The notes under the pieces were generated by a model, which saw nothing but the letters and a program-made list of their open reading frames with translations, did not search any database and was not told where the DNA came from. DNA of 64,000 bases, taken from the NCBI RefSeq assembly GCF_024171695.1, contig NZ_JAMTCF010000004.1, forward strand, positions 248,001-312,000. Direction: 5' to 3'. The position numbers were made by a program, and so were the translations under genes. Positions within the stretch are counted from its first letter, which is position 1; every line of letters begins with the position of its first letter. This DNA comes from Actinosynnema pretiosum (GTDB lineage: Bacteria; Actinomycetota; Actinomycetes; Mycobacteriales; Pseudonocardiaceae). Of the stretch, positions 31,628-39,516 are shown in pieces.

Positions 31628-32464
31628 TCACGCGTCCACCGCCTCGTGCGCTTCCTGGATCTCGTCCTCGTCGAAGTCCCGGTGCGAGGCCTTGCGCCTG
31701 CTCCGGCTCACCCGCAGCACCCGCGCCAGCAGCAGGTTGAACGCCAGCGCCACCTCGCGCGCGCCCGGCGTCCCCCACTCGTGGATCGGCATGCAAGCCC
31801 CCTGGGCCTGCTGCACCGCGAGCCGGTCCGGCAGCGCCACCGGCATCACCAGCGGCCCGAAGATGTCGCGCAGCTCCTCGATGCGGAACTGGTGCTCGTG
31901 CGAGCGCGGGCGCACCCGGTTGACCACCACGCCCAGCGGCTGGAGCTCGTCGTTGTGCTCCCGCTCGGACTGCACCGCCTCGAACGCGCGCTGCACGCCC
32001 GCGACGGCGAACATCGTCGGCTCGGTCACCAGCAGCGCCCGGTCCGCCGCCACCAGCGCCGAGCGGGTCAGCTGCCCCAGCGACGGCGGGCAGTCCAGCA
32101 GCACCAGCTGGTAGTCGTCCTCGACGACCTCCAGCGCCTGGCGCAGCCGACCCAACCGCTTTTCACCCGGATCGGGGTGGTTCAGCAGCTCCGCGTCCTC
32201 CGAACCGGAGAGCACGTCGACCCCGTCGCCCCACGCCGACGGCGCGATGGCTGCCCGCACGGTCTCCGGGGCCGGTTCCTTGAGCACGTCGTAGACGCTG
32301 GCCGAGGACTCCCCCGGTTCCAGGGTGGAGGTGGCGTTGCACTGCGGGTCGAGGTCGATGACCAGCGTCCGCACCCCGCGCCTGAGCGCGGCCGACGCGA
32401 GACCCAGCGCGACCGTCGTCTTCCCCACTCCACCTTTGAGGCTGAGCACCGCGACCGTATGCAC
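31628..32464 (-). CDS. ParA/MinD-family ATPase without a ParB partner
   Basis: 278 residues. The deviant Walker A KGGVGKTT (residues 9-16) and Walker B VLLDCPPSLG are intact, with IDLDPQCNATSTL as the switch region. It ends in a basic then acidic tail (SRSRRKASHRDFDEDEIQEAHE). ParA ATPases position DNA or protein cargo; no parB or cargo gene is adjacent, so the role is unknown. The GTG at 32464 lies 7 nt after TAGGCT on the minus strand; starts further upstream would overlap the divergent methyltransferase gene. Confidence 0.88.
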   Translation of the reverse strand: MHTVAVLSLKGGVGKTTVALGLASAALRRGVRTLVIDLDPQCNATSTLEPGESSASVYDVLKEPAPETVRAAIAPSAWGDGVDVLSGSEDAELLNHPDPGEKRLGRLRQALEVVEDDYQLVLLDCPPSLGQLTRSALVAADRALLVTEPTMFAVAGVQRAFEAVQSEREHNDELQPLGVVVNRVRPRSHEHQFRIEELRDIFGPLVMPVALPDRLAVQQAQGACMPIHEWGTPGAREVALAFNLLLARVLRVSRSRRKASHRDFDEDEIQEAHEAVDA

Positions 32465-32471
32465 AAGGTGC

Positions 32472-32490
32472 AGCCTACGGCCCTTAGGCT
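32472..32490. promoter_or_regulatory. face-to-face -10 elements of ParA and methyltransferase genes
   Basis: TAGGCT on the minus strand (32477-32472) ends 7 nt before the ParA GTG at 32464. TAGGCT on the plus strand (32485-32490) ends 8 nt before the methyltransferase ATG at 32499. The two start codons are only 34 nt apart, so both mRNAs would be leaderless and the promoters overlap. Confidence 0.6.
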
Positions 32491-32498
32491 TCTGTGCC

Positions 32499-33230
32499 AT
32501 GCGACCGGACGCCGTACAGAGGGTGCTCGACACCGAGTTGACCGCCGCGAGGCACCGGCGGGGCGGCGAGCCCCCCAGGGTCCTGGACGTCGGCGGCGGC
32601 ACCGGGGTGTGGGCCGTCCAGCTGGCCGCCGCGGGCTGCGCGGTCACCGTGGTGGACCCGAGCCCCGACGCGCTCGCCACGCTGACCCGGCGCGCCGCCG
32701 AGGCGGGCGTCGCCGACCGGGTGGTCGCCGTGCAGGGCGACACCGACGCGCTCGGCGAGCTGGTCAGCGACGGGGCCGCCGACCTGGTGCTCGGCCACGG
32801 GCTGCTGGAGGTCGTGGACGACGCGGCCACCGCGCTCGCCGCCCTCGCCGCCGCCGCGGCGCCCGGCGGGGCGGTCTCGGTGCTGGTGGCCAACCGCTAC
32901 GCCGCCGTGCTGCACCGGGCCATCGGCGGCCGGATCGTGGACGCCCGCAAGCTCCTGGACGACGAGGGCGGTCAGCTCGCCGGGACCCGCGACCCGCTCC
33001 TGCGCCGGTTCGACGTGACAGGTCTTGAGACCCTGGTCTCATCGGCCGGACTGGCGGTAGAAATTCTCCAGGGGCACGGGGTCGTCGCAGATCTGGTGCC
33101 CGGCGCCGTGCTGGAGGCGAATCCCGGCGCGGCTGAGGCGTTGGCAGAGCTGGAACTGGCCGCCGCGACGCGATCCCCCCTGCGGGACGTGGCCGCGCGG
33201 TTGCACGTGCTGGCTCGCCGCACGGGGTGA
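32499..33230 (+). CDS. SAM-dependent methyltransferase
   Basis: 243 residues. Class I Rossmann methyltransferase: motif I VLDVGGGTGVWAVQLA near residue 28, the acidic VVDPSPDALATL for the SAM ribose, and ADLVLGHGLLEVVDDAATAL as motif IV/post-I. The substrate is unknown (resembles UbiE/COQ5-like or tRNA-modifying types only in fold). It is followed 10 nt later by the sigma factor gene on the same strand and may share its transcript. Confidence 0.85.
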   Translation: MRPDAVQRVLDTELTAARHRRGGEPPRVLDVGGGTGVWAVQLAAAGCAVTVVDPSPDALATLTRRAAEAGVADRVVAVQGDTDALGELVSDGAADLVLGHGLLEVVDDAATALAALAAAAAPGGAVSVLVANRYAAVLHRAIGGRIVDARKLLDDEGGQLAGTRDPLLRRFDVTGLETLVSSAGLAVEILQGHGVVADLVPGAVLEANPGAAEALAELELAAATRSPLRDVAARLHVLARRTG

Positions 33231-33240
33231 GTGGGGTGAG

Positions 33241-33834
33241 ATGGACGGAGTCACCGGCGCGTTAGGGGTCGACGGGCGGTTCGACCCCGAGCAGGTTCGG
33301 GCAGCGGCAGCGGGGGACAGGGCTGCCGTGCGCGAACTGCTGGCGGTGGTTCGCCCGGTCGTGGTGCGCTACTGCCGCGCGAGGGTGGGCAGGCAGGAGC
33401 GGACGTTCGCGTCCGCCGACGACGTTGCGCAGGAGGTGTGCCTGGCGGTGCTGACGGCGCTGCCCAGCTACCGGGACCAGGGCAGACCGTTCCTGGCCTT
33501 CGTGTACGGCATCGCCGCGCACAAGGTCGCGGACGCGCACCGGGCCGCCGCCCGCAACCGGGCGGAACCGGTGCCGGAGCTGCCCGACTCGGTCTCGACC
33601 GACGCGGGCCCGGAGACCAGGGCGCTGCACGGCGAGCTGTCCGACCGGATGGCTCGGCTGCTGCGCGTCCTGCCGGACAAGCAGCGGGAGATCCTGGTGC
33701 TGCGGGTCGTGGTGGGCCTGTCGGCGGAGGAGACCGCTCAGGCGGTCAACTCCACGCCCGGCGCGGTGCGGGTCGCGCAGCACCGGGCGCTCGCGAAGCT
33801 GCAGAAGATCGTGCGCCAGCCGCACCGGGTGTGA
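33241..33834 (+). CDS. sigma-70 family factor, SigD/ShbA type
   Basis: 197 residues. Region 2 is DVAQEVCLAVLTALPSYRDQGRPFLAFVYGIAAHKVADAHR and region 4 is LLRVLPDKQREILVLRVVVGLSAEETAQAVNSTPGAVRVAQHRALAKL. The sequence RPFLAFVYGIAAHKVADAHRAA is characteristic of mycobacterial SigD and Streptomyces ShbA, the latter driving the principal sigma gene hrdB. No anti-sigma gene is adjacent. Codon 8 is TTA (33262-33264), very rare in this genome. In streptomycetes TTA needs the bldA tRNA, so translation may be developmentally gated; that is inference. GGGGTGAG precedes the ATG. Confidence 0.9.
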   Translation: MDGVTGALGVDGRFDPEQVRAAAAGDRAAVRELLAVVRPVVVRYCRARVGRQERTFASADDVAQEVCLAVLTALPSYRDQGRPFLAFVYGIAAHKVADAHRAAARNRAEPVPELPDSVSTDAGPETRALHGELSDRMARLLRVLPDKQREILVLRVVVGLSAEETAQAVNSTPGAVRVAQHRALAKLQKIVRQPHRV

Positions 33835-33853
33835 CGGGAGCGCGCTGGCGGCC

Positions 33854-35182
33854 TCAGTGCCGCCAGCGCGTCCGCCGCACCACCTCGTCCTCGTCGACGT
33901 CCTCGAACAGGGCGATCTCCCCGCGCCGCACGTCGGCCACCGTCGCCGCGAACTCGCGGCCCATGGCCTCGGCGAGCGCCCCGTCCGCCTCGAACGCCGC
34001 GACGGCCTCGCCCAGCGAGGTCGGCAACCGCAGCGCGTCCGGGTGACCCGCCGGGTTGCCGACCACCGGTTCCGGCAGGGAGCCGCCCTCGGCCAGCCCC
34101 GCCGCGCCAGCCGCGAGCACCGCGCCGAGCAGCAGGTACGGGTTGGCGGTCAGGTCGAAGCACTTGACCTCCACCGACCGGCCCGCCACCAGCCGCATCG
34201 CCGCCTCCCGGTTCTCCAGGCCCCACGCCGCGAACGGGCCTGACCAGTGCGACGGCACCAGCCGCAGGTAGCTGGCCACCGACGGCGCGCCGATCGCGCA
34301 CAGCGCGGGCAGCCTGCGCAGCACCCCCGCGTAGAACGCCTCCGCCTCCGGCGCGAGCCCGAACCGGCCGTCGCCGCCGGACAGCAGCGAGCGGCCGTCC
34401 CGCCACAGGCTCGTGTGCAGGTGCCCGCCGTTGCCGACGCCGCCCGCGACCACCTTCGGCGAGAACGACACCCGCATCCCGTGCCTGGCCGACACGGCGC
34501 GCACGGTCTCGCGCACCAGCACCGCCGTGTCCGCCGCGTGCACCGGCTCCTCCGGCGCGGTGGACAGCTCGAACTGGCCCGGCGCGTACTCGGGGTGGAA
34601 CTGGAGCACGTCCACCCGCTGCTCGGCCAGCGCCGACAGCAGCTCGGCCGCGTAGTCGGACAGCTCGACCTGCCTGGCGTGGCCGTAGGCGGGGGCGGTC
34701 GTGACGGGGCTGAAGTCGTCGGAGCGCTCGGCGAGCACCCACTCGACCTCGAACCCGGCCTTGACCCGGTACCCCCGCTCGGCGAGCCGCTCGGTCATCA
34801 CCCGCGCGAAACCGCGCTCGTCCTGCGGGTGCCGCTCACCCGTCTGGGCGTGCCGGTCGGCGGGCGCCCAGGCCCAGCCCGGCTGACCGGCCAGCACCAC
34901 CAGGCGGTCCAGGTCCGGGTGCAGCCGCAGGTCGCCGTCCGGGCCGCCCGCGTGCCTGCACGGCACGATGCTGTCGTCCAGCAGGAAGGCGTCGAACACC
35001 TCGGCCGACCCCAGGCCCTCGGCGGCGGCCCACGGCAGGCGGGCCACCGGGACCGACTTCACCCGCGTGATGCCGCTGTGGTCCACCCAGGTGATCGCCA
35101 CCGCGACCACGCCGCGCCTGCCCAGCTCGTCCACCACGCCCGAAGCGCGGTCCCTGCGGTGCTCCCGCTCGGCTGCGTCCAT
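33854..35182 (-). CDS. glutamine synthetase family protein (gamma-glutamyl ligase-like)
   Basis: 442 residues of the GS catalytic fold: the N-terminal beta-grasp (ITWVDHSGITRVKSVPV), metal motifs GFEVEWVLAE and PEYAPGQFELSTAPE, the NGGHLHTSLW His region, and ENREAAMRLV. It is not GlnA1: the length is right, but the adenylylation Tyr block at the end is missing and the substrate region differs. The nearest characterised relatives are GlnA3/GlnA4-like or FluG-type ligases that join glutamate to amines. It is divergent from an amidohydrolase gene, an arrangement that mirrors the two halves of FluG. Substrate unknown. Confidence 0.88.
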   Translation of the reverse strand: MDAAEREHRRDRASGVVDELGRRGVVAVAITWVDHSGITRVKSVPVARLPWAAAEGLGSAEVFDAFLLDDSIVPCRHAGGPDGDLRLHPDLDRLVVLAGQPGWAWAPADRHAQTGERHPQDERGFARVMTERLAERGYRVKAGFEVEWVLAERSDDFSPVTTAPAYGHARQVELSDYAAELLSALAEQRVDVLQFHPEYAPGQFELSTAPEEPVHAADTAVLVRETVRAVSARHGMRVSFSPKVVAGGVGNGGHLHTSLWRDGRSLLSGGDGRFGLAPEAEAFYAGVLRRLPALCAIGAPSVASYLRLVPSHWSGPFAAWGLENREAAMRLVAGRSVEVKCFDLTANPYLLLGAVLAAGAAGLAEGGSLPEPVVGNPAGHPDALRLPTSLGEAVAAFEADGALAEAMGREFAATVADVRRGEIALFEDVDEDEVVRRTRWRH

Positions 35183-35207
35183 GACGGCGTTGGCTACCGG
35201 GCGCGGC

Positions 35208-35213
35208 TAGGGT
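35208..35213 (+). promoter_or_regulatory. -10 element of the amidohydrolase gene (leaderless)
   Basis: TAGGGT ends 7 nt before the GTG at 35221. Confidence 0.5.
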
Positions 35214-35220
35214 GCGACAA

Positions 35221-36315
35221 GTGGAAACGCCGTTGGCGGTGGTCGACACCACCCCATTGATCGACCACCACTGCCACGGGGTGCTCGGCGGGGAGCTGGA
35301 CCGGGCCGCGTTCGAGGCGCGCCTGACGGAGGCCCCGGTCGCGGCGCCGGGGACGAGCCTGTTCGACACGGCGGTGGGGTTCGCGGTGCGGCGGTGGTGC
35401 GCGCCCGTGCTGGACCTCCCGGCGCACGCCTCCCCGGACGCCTACCTGGAGCGGCGGGCCGAGCTGGGGGCCGACGAGGTCAACCGGCGGTTGATCGGGG
35501 CGGCCGGGGTGGAGGTGTTCCTGGTCGACGCCGGGCTGCCCGGCGAGCTGGTCGACCCCTCGGCGTTCGGGGGGCGCTCGCTGGACGTGCTGCGGCTGGA
35601 GCGGTTGGCCGAGCTGGTGGTGGGGGAGGGGACGGCGGCGGGGTTCCCGGACCGGGTGCGCTCGGCGCTGGAGCGCTCCCGGTCGGTGGCGGCCAAGTCG
35701 ATCGCGGCCTACCGGGTGGGGCTCGACCTCGACCCCGCGCGGCCGTCGGACGCCGAGGTGGCGCGGGCCGCTTCGCGCTGGTCGGCCTCGGGTTCCGGGC
35801 GGTGCGCGGACCCGGTGCTGTCCCGGTTCCTGGTGTGGGAGGCGCTGGAGCGCGGGCTGCCGGTGCAGTTCCACGTCGGCTACGGGGACTCGGACCTCGA
35901 CCTGCACCGGGCCGATCCGGCGCTGCTCACCCCGCTGCTGCGGGCGGTCCAGCCGCTCGGGGTCCCGGTGCTGCTGCTGCACAACTACCCGTTCCACCGG
36001 ACCGCCGGGTACCTCGCCCAGGTGTTCCCGCACGTCCACGCCGATCTCGGGCTGGCCACGCACGGGGTGGGCGACCGGGCCGCCGCGGTGCTCGCCGAGG
36101 CCCTGGAGCTGGTGCCGTTCGGGAAGTTCCTCTACTCGTCGGACGCCTGCGCGCTGGCGGAGCTGCACCACCTGGGCGCGCTGCTGTTCCGGCGAGGGCT
36201 GTCGGAGGTCCTGCGGGGCAAGCTCACCAGCGGTGCTCTTTCGGATGAAGACGCCCTGCGGATCACCCGGATGATGAGCGGTGGCAACGCGCGCCGCGTC
36301 TACCGGATCGACTAA
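35221..36315 (+). CDS. amidohydrolase family protein (FluG N-terminal type)
   Basis: 364 residues. The metal-binding DHHCHG (H-x-H type) is at residues 15-20, PVQFHVGYGD near 220 holds the next His, LLHNYPFHR the following one, and the catalytic Asp is in FLYSSDACALAE near 305; these are the hallmarks of amidohydrolase_2/TIM-barrel enzymes. It is the homologue of the amidohydrolase half of FluG/nodulin-6 proteins, whose other half is a glutamine synthetase domain. The divergent GS-like gene is 38 bp away. Likely role: hydrolysis of a gamma-glutamyl or related amide (inference). Confidence 0.88.
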   Translation: METPLAVVDTTPLIDHHCHGVLGGELDRAAFEARLTEAPVAAPGTSLFDTAVGFAVRRWCAPVLDLPAHASPDAYLERRAELGADEVNRRLIGAAGVEVFLVDAGLPGELVDPSAFGGRSLDVLRLERLAELVVGEGTAAGFPDRVRSALERSRSVAAKSIAAYRVGLDLDPARPSDAEVARAASRWSASGSGRCADPVLSRFLVWEALERGLPVQFHVGYGDSDLDLHRADPALLTPLLRAVQPLGVPVLLLHNYPFHRTAGYLAQVFPHVHADLGLATHGVGDRAAAVLAEALELVPFGKFLYSSDACALAELHHLGALLFRRGLSEVLRGKLTSGALSDEDALRITRMMSGGNARRVYRID

Positions 36316-36319
36316 TCTG

Positions 36320-36335
36320 TCGAACAGCAGTTCGA
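36320..36335 (+). promoter_or_regulatory. SOS (LexA) box before dinB
   Basis: TCGAACAGCAGTTCGA is an exact match to the actinobacterial LexA consensus TCGAAC-N4-GTTCGA. It lies 29 nt before the dinB start codon. dinB should be induced by DNA damage. Confidence 0.85.
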
Positions 36336-36363
36336 GTCTCAGGGGTTGTGCGGAGGGGATCCG

Positions 36364-37656
36364 GTGGGGCGCAGCGCCAACCTGCCCAAGGGGCTGGTCG
36401 AGCGGTTCCGCGTGCGCGAGGGGGACGTCCCGGACGACGCGGGCTGCCGGATGCTGCACGTGGACATGGACGCCTTCTACGCGTCGGTCGAGATCCGCGA
36501 CCGGCCCGAGCTGGCGCGCCTGCCGGTCGTGGTCGGCGGCACCGCGCACCGGGGCGTCGTGGCGTCGGCGAACTACCTGGCGCGCGAGTACGGCGTCCGC
36601 TCCGCCATGCCCACCGCGCACGCCAAGCGGCTCGCGCCGCACGCGGTGTTCCTGCCGCCGGACTTCACCAAGTACCAGGACGTCTCGCGCGGCGTCATGG
36701 AGCTGTTCCGGCAGGTCACGCCGCTGGTCGAGCCGCTGAGCCTGGACGAGGCGTTCCTGGACGTCGGCGGCGCGCTGCGCAGGCTCAAGGCCACGCCCGC
36801 CGAGATCGCCGCGCGCGTGCGGGTCGACGTGGAGCGGGAGCACGGCATCACCTGCTCGGTCGGGGTGGCGTCGACGAAGTTCCTGGCGAAGCTGTCCTCG
36901 GGCATGTGCAAGCCGGACGGCCTGATGGTGGTGCCGAAGGACCGGTCGCTGGAGTTCCTGCACCCGCTGCCGGTGGGGGCGCTGTGGGGCGTGGGCAAGC
37001 GCACCGCCGAGCAGTTGGACCGGTTGGGGCTGGAGACGGTCGGGGACGTGGCGGCGGCCCCGCTGCTGAGGCTGCGCAAGGCGGTCGGCGTGGCGCTGGC
37101 CGAACACCTCTACGCCTTGGCACGCGGCCACGACGACCGCCCGGTGGTGCCGTACACCAGGGAGAAGTCGATCGGCGCAGAGGAGACCTTCGAGGTCGAC
37201 CACTTCGACCGCGCGGTGCTGAAGCTGGAGCTGCTGCGCCTGTCCGAGCGGACGGCGGCGTCGCTGCGCGCGAAGGGCCTGCGCGGCAGGACGGTGTCGA
37301 TCAAGGTGCGGTTCGCGGACTTCACCACGATCACCCGGTCGAGAACCCTCCGGGTGGCCACGGACGTGGCCCGCGAGGTGTACGCGACGGCGACGTCCCT
37401 GCTGGACGACCACGTGCCACCGGGGGCGGTGCGGCTCATCGGGGTGCGGGTGGAGCAGCTGTCCGAGGGCACGGCGGGGGAGCAGCTGGCGTTCGACGCG
37501 CCGGAACGCGGCTGGCGCGAGGCGGAGCAGGCGGCGGACCAGGCGAGAACCCGCTTCGGCACGGCAGCCGTCCGCCCGGCCTCCCTCCTCTCCACCGCCC
37601 CGACCCGCTCGGCGGAACCGGAGCCGAAACCGGAACGCCGCCCCGAGGGGCGCTGA
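36364..37656 (+). CDS. dinB: DNA polymerase IV
   Basis: 430 residues. Y-family translesion polymerase: DMDAFYASVE (motif I), YLAREYGVRSAMP (motif II), SLDEAFLDV (motif III), and VGVASTKFLAKLSS (motif IV) are intact, followed by thumb and little-finger domains. EQLAFD near the C-terminus is a beta-clamp binding motif. The first 34 residues before RMLHVDMD are an extra tail. The GTG at 36364 follows GGAGGGG. Its LexA box at 36320-36335 gives SOS control. The last 30 residues are Pro/Glu/Arg-rich. Confidence 0.95.
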   Translation: MGRSANLPKGLVERFRVREGDVPDDAGCRMLHVDMDAFYASVEIRDRPELARLPVVVGGTAHRGVVASANYLAREYGVRSAMPTAHAKRLAPHAVFLPPDFTKYQDVSRGVMELFRQVTPLVEPLSLDEAFLDVGGALRRLKATPAEIAARVRVDVEREHGITCSVGVASTKFLAKLSSGMCKPDGLMVVPKDRSLEFLHPLPVGALWGVGKRTAEQLDRLGLETVGDVAAAPLLRLRKAVGVALAEHLYALARGHDDRPVVPYTREKSIGAEETFEVDHFDRAVLKLELLRLSERTAASLRAKGLRGRTVSIKVRFADFTTITRSRTLRVATDVAREVYATATSLLDDHVPPGAVRLIGVRVEQLSEGTAGEQLAFDAPERGWREAEQAADQARTRFGTAAVRPASLLSTAPTRSAEPEPKPERRPEGR

Positions 37657-38301
37657 GCGCGGGAGGCGCTGGTCCACCACCTCCGCACACCTTCACCCTC
37701 CGGTCGCACCATCCGAGGTCTTGCGGTTCCGGTCCCACCGTTCGGGGCCTGCTCTCCCCGGCCCTGTAGCTCCTGTGCTGCTGTTCTCGCCCCACTGTCT
37801 CGCTTTCTCCGTCCTGCTCCTGCCATTCCGGCCCCGCTGTCCAGGGCACGTCCTCCCGACCCGCCACTCCGGCTCCCGGCGCTCGGGCCTCGCCATCGAG
37901 GGCCCGCTCCTGGCCCACCGTTCAGCCCTCCCGCCCCGCCGTTTCCGTTCCACTGCTGCCGTCTTGCTGCCCCCCGCCCTGCCGTGCCGTGTCCGCCCCG
38001 CTGTGTCCGCCTCACTTCGCCCGCCCCGCCCGCCTCTCCCCGCCCGCCTCTTCCCGTTCGCCTTGCCTTGCCCGCTCCGCCGTATCTCCTCCTCCTCCTC
38101 CTCCTCCTCCCTCCGCGTCCTTCCTCCCTCCTCTCTCCCTCCGCCTTCCCTCTCCTCCGGTGTGCTGCCCCCCCGCTGCTCTCTATCCCCCGTGTGCGCT
38201 GCTCAACGCCTTGTCCGGCAGCGCTTCCCGGAGTTCCGTAGCCGCCGCACCGCCGTTCGGGTGTCATCCCGGCGTGCTCTCCACCCGTTCGCGCTAACCG
38301 A
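37657..38301. repeat. pyrimidine-rich low-complexity region with a (CTC)n tract
   Basis: About 640 bases without a gene. From 37680 to 37980 the plus strand carries short degenerate units around CCGGCCCCGCTGTCC. From 38086 to about 38113 there is a run of about nine CTC triplets, and nearly pure pyrimidine continues to about 38157. The minus strand is correspondingly purine/G-rich. The Crp/Fnr gene begins at its right edge. Confidence 0.7.
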
Positions 38302-38955
38302 GTGCACCCTGTTCTGGTGGAGCGGTTCTGGACCCGGTTGACCGTCGCGGAGCAGGCCCTCCTGCGCGCCTCGGGCGTCGAGCGCGACTACGCGCGCGGC
38401 GCCGTCGTGTGCCGCGAGGGCGAGACCACCGCGCACGTCCTGGTCGTCCGCGAAGGCCTCCTCCGGGTCACCGCCGCGACCCCGACCGGCGAGCGCCTGC
38501 TCGCGGTGCGCGGCCCCGGCGACATCGTCGGCGAGCGGTCCGCCGTGGACGGACTGCCCCGTTCGGCCACCGTCAGCGCCAGCGGCCGAACCAGGGCGCT
38601 CGTCCTCACCTCCGCCTCGTTCACCGCCCTGTGCCGCCGCGAGCCCGGCATCTCCTGGGCCGTCCTCGGGGTGGTCGTCGGCCGCCAGCGCGACTCCGAC
38701 CGCCAGCGCGTGCAGATCAGCGGCACCGCCACCCAGCGGGTCGCCGCCGTCCTGCTCGACGTGGCGCTCCAGCGCGGCATCGCCGACCAGGGGGCCGTGC
38801 CGATGACCCAGGAAGAACTCGCGGGAATCGCCGGAACCTCGCGAGAATCACTGGTCCGGGTGCTGCGCACCCTGCGTTCCGAGGGCATCATCTCCACGGG
38901 AAGGCGAGTGGTGGACATTCACGACGTCCGACGCCTCCAGGGTTACGCGGACTGA
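38302..38955 (+). CDS. Crp/Fnr family transcriptional regulator
   Basis: 217 residues. The N-terminal cyclic-nucleotide-binding fold is seen at about residues 20-120 (FGEGETTAHVLVV-like strand, then GDIVGERSAVDGLPRSATVSA, where the G-E-x-S/R-A phosphate cassette reads GERSAVDGLPRSA). The C-terminal HTH is MTQEELAGIAGTSRESLVRVLRTLRSEGII. The Arg of the phosphate-binding cassette is present, so cAMP binding is possible. The GTG start follows a gene-poor, pyrimidine-rich region. A palindrome just beyond its stop may be one of its own sites. Confidence 0.9.
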   Translation: MHPVLVERFWTRLTVAEQALLRASGVERDYARGAVVCREGETTAHVLVVREGLLRVTAATPTGERLLAVRGPGDIVGERSAVDGLPRSATVSASGRTRALVLTSASFTALCRREPGISWAVLGVVVGRQRDSDRQRVQISGTATQRVAAVLLDVALQRGIADQGAVPMTQEELAGIAGTSRESLVRVLRTLRSEGIISTGRRVVDIHDVRRLQGYAD

Positions 38956-38967
38956 ATTCGCGCCCAG

Positions 38968-38983
38968 TGCGTCATCTGACGCA
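38968..38983. promoter_or_regulatory. palindrome TGCGTCA-N2-TGACGCA
   Basis: TGCGTCATCTGACGCA has perfect 7-bp arms around a 2-nt centre. It lies 12 nt after the Crp/Fnr stop and about 33-50 nt before the next start codon. The layout (TGNGTCA inverted repeat) is reminiscent of CRP/FNR operators. Confidence 0.5.
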
Positions 38984-39034
38984 GATCCCCTTCGGAAAGG
39001 CTTCTAAAAAGGAGTCATGACGAAAGGGGGAGCC

Positions 39035-39298
39035 ATGATCCGCCGTGAAGCCGAGATCAGGTCCCGCAGGAAGTTCACCGAGCGGCTCGCCTGCGCGCTG
39101 CTGTTCTCCGCCATCCAGCTGTGGGCGCTGGCCGTGGTGCTGACCCGGCTGGAGGTCGACGGCGTGACCGCGCTGGCGATCGCCTTCTGCACCGCGGGCG
39201 GACTGGTCGCCCTCTACGACGCCTGGTCCGGCGTGCGCGTCACCGCGCGTGAAATCGATCAGGAGATCAACCAGGAGGAGGAACTGGCGAGGTTCTGA
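39035..39298 (+). CDS. small two-helix membrane protein
   Basis: 87 residues with two membrane segments (LACALLFSAIQLWALAVVLT and ALAIAFCTAGGLVALYDAW), a basic N-terminus (RREAEIRSRRKF) and an acidic end. I do not recognise the family. AAGGGGGAG precedes the ATG at 39035; an ATG at 39017, with AAAAAGGAG two bases before it, would add six residues. It is probably under the palindrome at 38968-38983. A strong terminator follows. Confidence 0.65.
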   Translation: MIRREAEIRSRRKFTERLACALLFSAIQLWALAVVLTRLEVDGVTALAIAFCTAGGLVALYDAWSGVRVTAREIDQEINQEEELARF

Positions 39299-39338
39299 TC
39301 GGGTGAAGGTGATTTCGAGGGGTGATCACCTTCTGTGC

Positions 39339-39376
39339 AAAGGCTCCCGGCGGCCACCAGGCCACCGGGAGCCTTT
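39339..39376 (+). terminator. strong terminator after the small membrane protein gene
   Basis: AAAGGCTCCCGG (39339-39350) pairs with CCGGGAGCCTTT (39365-39376), a 12-bp stem. A second small hairpin (GAAGGTGAT with ATCACCTTC, 39305-39333) lies just before it. Confidence 0.75.
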
Positions 39377-39516
39377 CCGCATTTCTGCCGCGCGCGTACC
39401 CCACCCCACCGACCGAACCCCGCTATTCCCCCGAGTTCTCCACAACCCTCCGACTTCTCCACAACCCCCGTTCTTCCTCCTCGCCACCCGCCACCCCCAC
39501 CACCCACAGTGGACCC

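Noticed and set aside
35194-37680. 828-residue minus-strand frame opposite the amidohydrolase and dinB
   Set aside because: The plus-strand genes have clear catalytic motifs; the minus frame is a GC-driven shadow.
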